45,810 nucleotides of DNA, taken from NCBI RefSeq assembly GCF_018448785.1, contig NZ_JAHCLU010000027.1:1-45810 (forward strand), read 5' to 3'. Shown one piece after another: positions 41,427 to 45,810 of this stretch. The stretch is from Halomonas jincaotanensis (GTDB lineage: Bacteria; Pseudomonadota; Gammaproteobacteria; Pseudomonadales; Halomonadaceae). The notes below the pieces were generated by a model that was not told the origin of the DNA, did no database searches, and was given only the letters and a program-made list of their open reading frames with translations. The position numbers and the translations under genes are program-made. Numbering within the stretch: the first letter of the stretch is position 1; each line of letters begins with the position of its first letter.

Positions 41427-44400
41427 ATGAACGAAGCAAACCTTCACCTGCAGGGTGACGTCAGCGAGCTTCGCTCGCGCATTCGCGACCACTATTCGGC
41501 CGCCGAGGCAGATGTGCTGCACGGACTCGTCGAACGACTCAAGCTGTCGGAAGACGACCGCCGCAAGGTCGCCGATATCGGCGCCAATTATGTGGATCGA
41601 GTGCGCAAGGAAAGATCGCCCTCGATGATGGAGGCCTTCCTGGCCGAGTACGGGCTCTCGACCGCCGAGGGGGTCGGCCTCATGTGTCTGGCAGAAGCGC
41701 TGCTGCGCGTGCCCGATGCAGAGACCATCGACGATCTTATCCACGACAAGATCGAGCCGTCCGACTGGGGCGCGCACCTGGGCAAGTCCTCCTCGTCGAT
41801 GGTCAATGCCTCGACCTGGGCGCTGATGTTGACCGGCAAGGTGCTGGACGACGACCCCAAGGGTCCGGCGCGGGCGCTGCGCGGCCTGGTGCGCCGCATG
41901 GGCGAGCCGGTGGTGCGCAGGGCGGTCGGCCAGTCGATGAAGATCCTCGGGCGGCAGTTCGTGCTCGGCCAGACCATCGAGGAGGGCATGAAGAATGCCC
42001 GCGAGCTCGAGAAACAGGGTTACACCTACTCCTACGACATGCTGGGCGAGGCGGCGCGCACCGATGAGGATGCCGTCCGCTACCATGAGGCCTACGCTAA
42101 GGCGATTACTGCGATCGCTAAGCAGGCCAAGGGCGACGTGCGCGGAAGCCCGGGCATCTCGGTGAAACTCTCGGCGCTGCATCCGCGCTATGAATACACC
42201 CACCGTGACACGGTGATGGCCGAGCTCGTGCCACGAGCCAAGGCGTTGGTACAGCAGGCGGCCAAGGCCAATATCGGTTTCAATATCGATGCCGAGGAGC
42301 AGGACCGGCTGGACCTGTCGCTGGATGTGATCGAGGCACTGATGTCAGACCCCAGCCTCGAGGGATGGGACGGCTTCGGGGTCGTGGTGCAGGCCTACGG
42401 ACGTCGCGCCGCGCCGATGATCGAGACACTCTACGAGTTCGCCGAGCGGTACGACCGCAAGATCATGGTGCGGCTGGTGAAGGGCGCCTACTGGGATACC
42501 GAGATCAAGCTGTCGCAGGAAATGGGGGTCGAGACCTTCCCGGTCTTCACCCGCAAGGTCAACACCGATGTCAGCTACATGGCCTGTGCCCAGATGCTGC
42601 TCGACCGGCGTGACCGCATTTATCCGCAGTTCGCCACCCACAACGCCCATACCTGTGCCGCCGTGGTAGAAATGGCGGGCGACGACAAGGACAGTTACGA
42701 GTTCCAGCGCCTGCATGGTATGGGCGAATCCTTACATCACATCGTCAAGCAGTCGGAAGGCACGCACTGCCGTATCTACGCGCCGGTCGGCGCGCACCGC
42801 GACCTGCTGGCCTATTTAGTACGCCGTCTGCTCGAGAACGGGGCGAACTCCTCGTTCGTCAACCAGGTAGTGGATAGCTCGATTCCGCCGAGCGAAGTGG
42901 CCCGCGACCCGGTGGCCGAGATGCAGCGTCTGGGCGACGCCATCCCCAGCCCATTAATACGCCAGCCCGGCGAGCTGTTCGCGCCCGAGCGCAAGAACTC
43001 CCGCGGCTACCGGATCAACGAACCCGCCTCGATCCTCCCGCTGCTGGCCGCGCGCGAGACCTTCGCCGACACGACCTGGACCGCCGGCCCCATGCTGGCC
43101 GGAAGCCCGGCACCTCAAGGGCCGGCGCGCGATGCCGTGTCGCCCGCCGACGGCTCGCGCGTGGTCGGCAAGGTGCATGAGGCAACGCCGGAGGAGGTCG
43201 CAACCGCACTCGATGCCGCCGAGGACGGCTTCCGCGACTGGTCGGCGCGTCCCGCGGCCGAGCGCGCCGAGGTCCTGCGCCGCACCGCCGATCTCTACGA
43301 GCAGCACATCGCCGAGCTGACCGTGATCGCGACGCGCGAGGCCGGCAAGATGATGTTCGATGGTATCGCCGAGGTGCGTGAGGCGGTGGACTTCCTGCGC
43401 TTCTACGCCAACGAGGGCGAGCGGCTGGAGGCGGAAGAGCCCGGCAGTGCCCGCGGCATCTTCGTCTGCATCAGCCCGTGGAACTTTCCGCTTGCCATCT
43501 TCACCGGCCAGATCGCCGCAGCGCTGGCGGCCGGCAACGCCGTGCTCGCCAAGCCCGCCGAGCAGACCTCCCTGATCGCCGCCCGCGCCGTCGAGCTGAT
43601 GCGCGAAGCCGGCCTGCCCGAGGCAGCGCTACAGCTGCTGCCCGGTGACGGGCCGACAGTAGGCGGACCGCTGACCAGTGACCCACGAATCGCGGGCGTC
43701 TGCTTCACCGGCTCGACGCCGGTGGCGCAGATCATCCACAAGACCCTGGCACAGAACGCAGGGCCGGATGCCGTGCTGATCGCCGAGACCGGCGGGCTGA
43801 ATGCCATGATCGTGGACTCGACGGCGCTGACCGAGCAGGCGGTGCGCGACATCCTGATTTCCTCCTTCCAGTCGGCCGGCCAGCGCTGTTCGGCGCTGCG
43901 GATGCTGTACGTCCAGGAAGAGGCACGCGAGCGGCTGCTCAACATGCTCGATGGCGCGATGGACGCGCTCACCATCGGCGACCCCTGGAATACCGACACC
44001 GACGTATCGCCGGTGATCGACGCCGAGGCCCAGACCGATATCAGTGCCTATGTCGCGGCGCAGAAAAAGGCCGGTAAAGTATTGAAGTCGCTCCCCGCGC
44101 CCGGCGTCGGCACTTTCGTCACCCCGGCCGTGGTCGACGTAGGAGGCATCGAGGATCTCGAGCGCGAGATCTTCGGCCCGATTCTGCACGTGGCCACCTT
44201 CAAGGCGCGTGACATCGACAAGGTGGTCGACGCGATCAATGACCGCGGGTACGGGCTGACCTTCGGCTTGCACACCCGGATCGACGACCGTGTGCAGCAA
44301 ATCGTCGAGCGCGTCCATGTCGGTAACATCTATGTCAATCGCAACCAGATCGGTGCCATCGTCGGCTCCCAGCCCTTCGGTGGGGAGGGCCTCTCGGGCA

Positions 44401-45092
44401 CCGGCCCCAAGGCCGGCGGACCTCTCTACGTCAACCGCTTCCGCCGCACTACCACCGAGGAGCGCCACGACGCGCCGAAGGGCAATGTGGTGACAGTCGG
44501 GGATCTTCAGTCGGCCATCGACGGGCTGGATGCGCGCAACTGGGCGGCGCGCACTAATCGGGTCGAGGTGCTGCGCAAGGCGCTATCCGGCAAGGGTGGC
44601 GTGGTTCGCCGGGCACTCAACGATACCGCGGCCCTGGACATGACGCCGCAGACGCTGCCGGGGCCGACGGGGGAAAGCAACCGACTGGCAATGTACCCGA
44701 AGGGCCCGGTCCTGTGCCTCGGGCCGACGCTCGACATCGCCGTCGCCCAGGCAGTGCAGGCGCTCGGTGCGGGCTGTCCGGTAGTGCTCGCAGTCCCTGG
44801 CGCGGCCCAGGCCGTGCAGCCGCTGATCGAGGCCGGGGCGCCTGTCGCCGCGCTCGACGGCAGTGTCGCGTCCGAGACGCTGACTGGGGTCAGGGACATC
44901 GCGGCGGTGGCCGCCGCCGGCGCCAGTGACTGGACCCGCGAGCTGCGCGTAGCGCTGGCCAGGCGCGACGGCGCCATCGTGTCGCTCGAGACCCAGACCA
45001 TCGCGCCGGAACGCTATGTGGTGGAACGCCATCTGTGCATCGACACCACCGCCGCGGGAGGCAACGCCAGCCTGCTGGCGACGGCCGAATAG
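41427..45092 (+). CDS. putA: Bifunctional proline dehydrogenase / glutamate-semialdehyde dehydrogenase
   Basis: This 1221-residue enzyme oxidises proline to P5C (FAD) and then to glutamate (NAD). The ATG at 41427 has AGGAGAG upstream; a GTG 27 bases earlier is less likely. There is no N-terminal ribbon-helix-helix, so it is not the autorepressor form. The PRODH barrel spans about 190-480: GISVKLSALHPRYE, FNIDAEEQDRLDLSL, VRLVKGAYWDTEIKL and the FAD-end RRLLENGANSSF. The ALDH domain spans about 550-990, with PWNFPLAI (N686), catalytic E787 in ETGGLNAM and C821 in SAGQRCSALR. The final 230 residues form the extra C-terminal ALDH-like domain found in long PutA proteins. The gene ends in a strong terminator. 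It acts on the inner face of the membrane. Confidence 0.97.
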   Translation: MNEANLHLQGDVSELRSRIRDHYSAAEADVLHGLVERLKLSEDDRRKVADIGANYVDRVRKERSPSMMEAFLAEYGLSTAEGVGLMCLAEALLRVPDAETIDDLIHDKIEPSDWGAHLGKSSSSMVNASTWALMLTGKVLDDDPKGPARALRGLVRRMGEPVVRRAVGQSMKILGRQFVLGQTIEEGMKNARELEKQGYTYSYDMLGEAARTDEDAVRYHEAYAKAITAIAKQAKGDVRGSPGISVKLSALHPRYEYTHRDTVMAELVPRAKALVQQAAKANIGFNIDAEEQDRLDLSLDVIEALMSDPSLEGWDGFGVVVQAYGRRAAPMIETLYEFAERYDRKIMVRLVKGAYWDTEIKLSQEMGVETFPVFTRKVNTDVSYMACAQMLLDRRDRIYPQFATHNAHTCAAVVEMAGDDKDSYEFQRLHGMGESLHHIVKQSEGTHCRIYAPVGAHRDLLAYLVRRLLENGANSSFVNQVVDSSIPPSEVARDPVAEMQRLGDAIPSPLIRQPGELFAPERKNSRGYRINEPASILPLLAARETFADTTWTAGPMLAGSPAPQGPARDAVSPADGSRVVGKVHEATPEEVATALDAAEDGFRDWSARPAAERAEVLRRTADLYEQHIAELTVIATREAGKMMFDGIAEVREAVDFLRFYANEGERLEAEEPGSARGIFVCISPWNFPLAIFTGQIAAALAAGNAVLAKPAEQTSLIAARAVELMREAGLPEAALQLLPGDGPTVGGPLTSDPRIAGVCFTGSTPVAQIIHKTLAQNAGPDAVLIAETGGLNAMIVDSTALTEQAVRDILISSFQSAGQRCSALRMLYVQEEARERLLNMLDGAMDALTIGDPWNTDTDVSPVIDAEAQTDISAYVAAQKKAGKVLKSLPAPGVGTFVTPAVVDVGGIEDLEREIFGPILHVATFKARDIDKVVDAINDRGYGLTFGLHTRIDDRVQQIVERVHVGNIYVNRNQIGAIVGSQPFGGEGLSGTGPKAGGPLYVNRFRRTTTEERHDAPKGNVVTVGDLQSAIDGLDARNWAARTNRVEVLRKALSGKGGVVRRALNDTAALDMTPQTLPGPTGESNRLAMYPKGPVLCLGPTLDIAVAQAVQALGAGCPVVLAVPGAAQAVQPLIEAGAPVAALDGSVASETLTGVRDIAAVAAAGASDWTRELRVALARRDGAIVSLETQTIAPERYVVERHLCIDTTAAGGNASLLATAE

Positions 45093-45095
45093 CCG

Positions 45096-45124
45096 CGCCG
45101 GCCCGAGAGGGCCGGCGTTTTTTT
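45096..45124 (+). terminator. Rho-independent terminator of putA
   Basis: A perfect 9-bp stem CGCCGGCCC / GGGCCGGCG (45096-45104, 45109-45117) with a GAGA tetraloop is followed by seven T. It starts four bases after the putA stop and separates it from the convergent mmsA. Confidence 0.95.
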
Positions 45125-45147
45125 CGGTCACACCATCTGATCGATGA

Positions 45148-45810
45148 TCAGTGCGTGGGCATGGTGAAGTGGTTGGTCTCCTCGCGGATGCCGCTGGGCC
45201 AGCGCTGGGTGATGGTCTTCATACGAGTGTTGAAGCGCACGCCATCGGGGCCGTGCATGTGCAGCGGACCGAACAGCGAGCGCTTCCAGCCGCCGAAGCT
45301 GTGGAAGGCCATGGGCACCGGGATCGGCACGTTGACGCCGACCATGCCGACCTGGATCTGCTCGCAGTACTGGCGCGCGGCGTCGCCGTCACGGGTAAAG
45401 ATGGCGGTGCCGTTGCCGAACTCGTGGGCGTTGACCATCGCCACGGCCTCGTCGAAGCTCGCCGCTCGCGCAATGGCCAGCACCGGACCGAAGATCTCCT
45501 CGCGGTGGATGCGCATGGCCGGCGTGACGTGATCGAACAGTGAGCCACCCAGGAAGAAACCGTCGCCAGCGCCCTCGACCGCGGTGTCGCGGCCATCGAC
45601 CACCAGATCGGCGCCCTCGTCCACGCCGACCTGGATATACCCCTTGACCTTCTCCAGGTGCTCGCGGGTGATCAGGGGGCCCATGTCATTGTCGGGGCCC
45701 TCGACCAGACCGGGCCCCACGGTGAGTTGTCCAAGCTCGGCCACCAGCTTCTCGCGCAGGCGGTTGGCGGTCTCCTCGCCCACCGGCACCGCCACCGAGA
45801 TCGCCATGCA
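45148..45810 (-). CDS. mmsA: Methylmalonate-semialdehyde dehydrogenase, C-terminal part (5' cut by window)
   Basis: The frame is open to the right edge. The first visible codon is the Cys (45808-45810) followed by MAISVAVPVG, the segment just after the catalytic Cys in MmsA (GERCMAIS type), so the missing part is the N-terminal half and the ATG at 45807 is internal. The visible 220 residues show NDMGPLITREHLEKV, EEIFGPVLAI, FGNGTAIFTRDG, NVPIPVPMAFHSFGGWKRSLFG and the end TNHFTMP. These are diagnostic for CoA-acylating MmsA/IolA enzymes. It converts (methyl)malonate semialdehyde to propionyl- or acetyl-CoA in valine, inositol or beta-alanine breakdown. It is convergent to putA. Confidence 0.93.
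   Translation of the reverse strand, partial: CMAISVAVPVGEETANRLREKLVAELGQLTVGPGLVEGPDNDMGPLITREHLEKVKGYIQVGVDEGADLVVDGRDTAVEGAGDGFFLGGSLFDHVTPAMRIHREEIFGPVLAIARAASFDEAVAMVNAHEFGNGTAIFTRDGDAARQYCEQIQVGMVGVNVPIPVPMAFHSFGGWKRSLFGPLHMHGPDGVRFNTRMKTITQRWPSGIREETNHFTMPTH

Overview
The window is a mosaic of three parts in a GC-rich proteobacterial chromosome. The right two thirds (from about 24.4 kb) look like a Halomonas-type gammaproteobacterium. They carry two TRAP transporters, hexuronate catabolism genes, PutA and MmsA. The taxon is inferred from gene style and neighbourhoods, not from a marker gene; the PutA alone would also fit an alphaproteobacterium. No rRNA, tRNA or CRISPR was seen.

Region 1 (1-21272, all on the + strand, mostly overlapping or a few bases apart) is the distal part of an extracellular contractile injection system (eCIS; a phage-tail-like particle of the Afp/PVC type). 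In order it encodes an acidic tandem-repeat protein, a Pvc16-like tail-cap protein (DUF4255), a Pvc15-like AAA+ ATPase, a small basic protein, a Pvc7-like tube/baseplate protein, a LysM-like protein, a spike split into gpD-like hub and gpV-like needle genes, gp25, two Pvc11/12-like baseplate proteins, a tail protein I with a probable beta-helix, a 1123-residue DUF6519-like protein, and two DUF4157 proteins that are the likely cargo. Sheath, tube and tape-measure genes are not in the window and presumably lie upstream. No PAAR gene is seen.

Region 2 (21273-27245) is an accessory block of visibly lower GC. It holds a frameshifted astacin-like metalloprotease, a Cys-rich membrane-anchored protein and a multi-pass membrane protein of unknown function. 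It ends with a striking 902-residue protein that joins a GH19-like muramidase/chitinase, a papain-like protease with its whole catalytic set, and a serine hydrolase-like domain. It may be an effector associated with the injection system.

Region 3 (27222-45810) is metabolic. A minus-strand operon encodes a TAXI-type TRAP transporter and a split AtuA (DUF1446) system, with a divergent LysR gene. A decayed patch follows, with an IS110-like transposase remnant and an M23 peptidase that has lost its middle. Next come hexuronate genes: UxuA (mannonate dehydratase), a DctPQM TRAP transporter and KdgK. Between kdgK and dctP, a deletion has fused the start of a 2-hydroxyacid dehydrogenase to the end of a LacI-type regulator. 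The window closes with putA and the 3' part of mmsA, convergent across a strong terminator.
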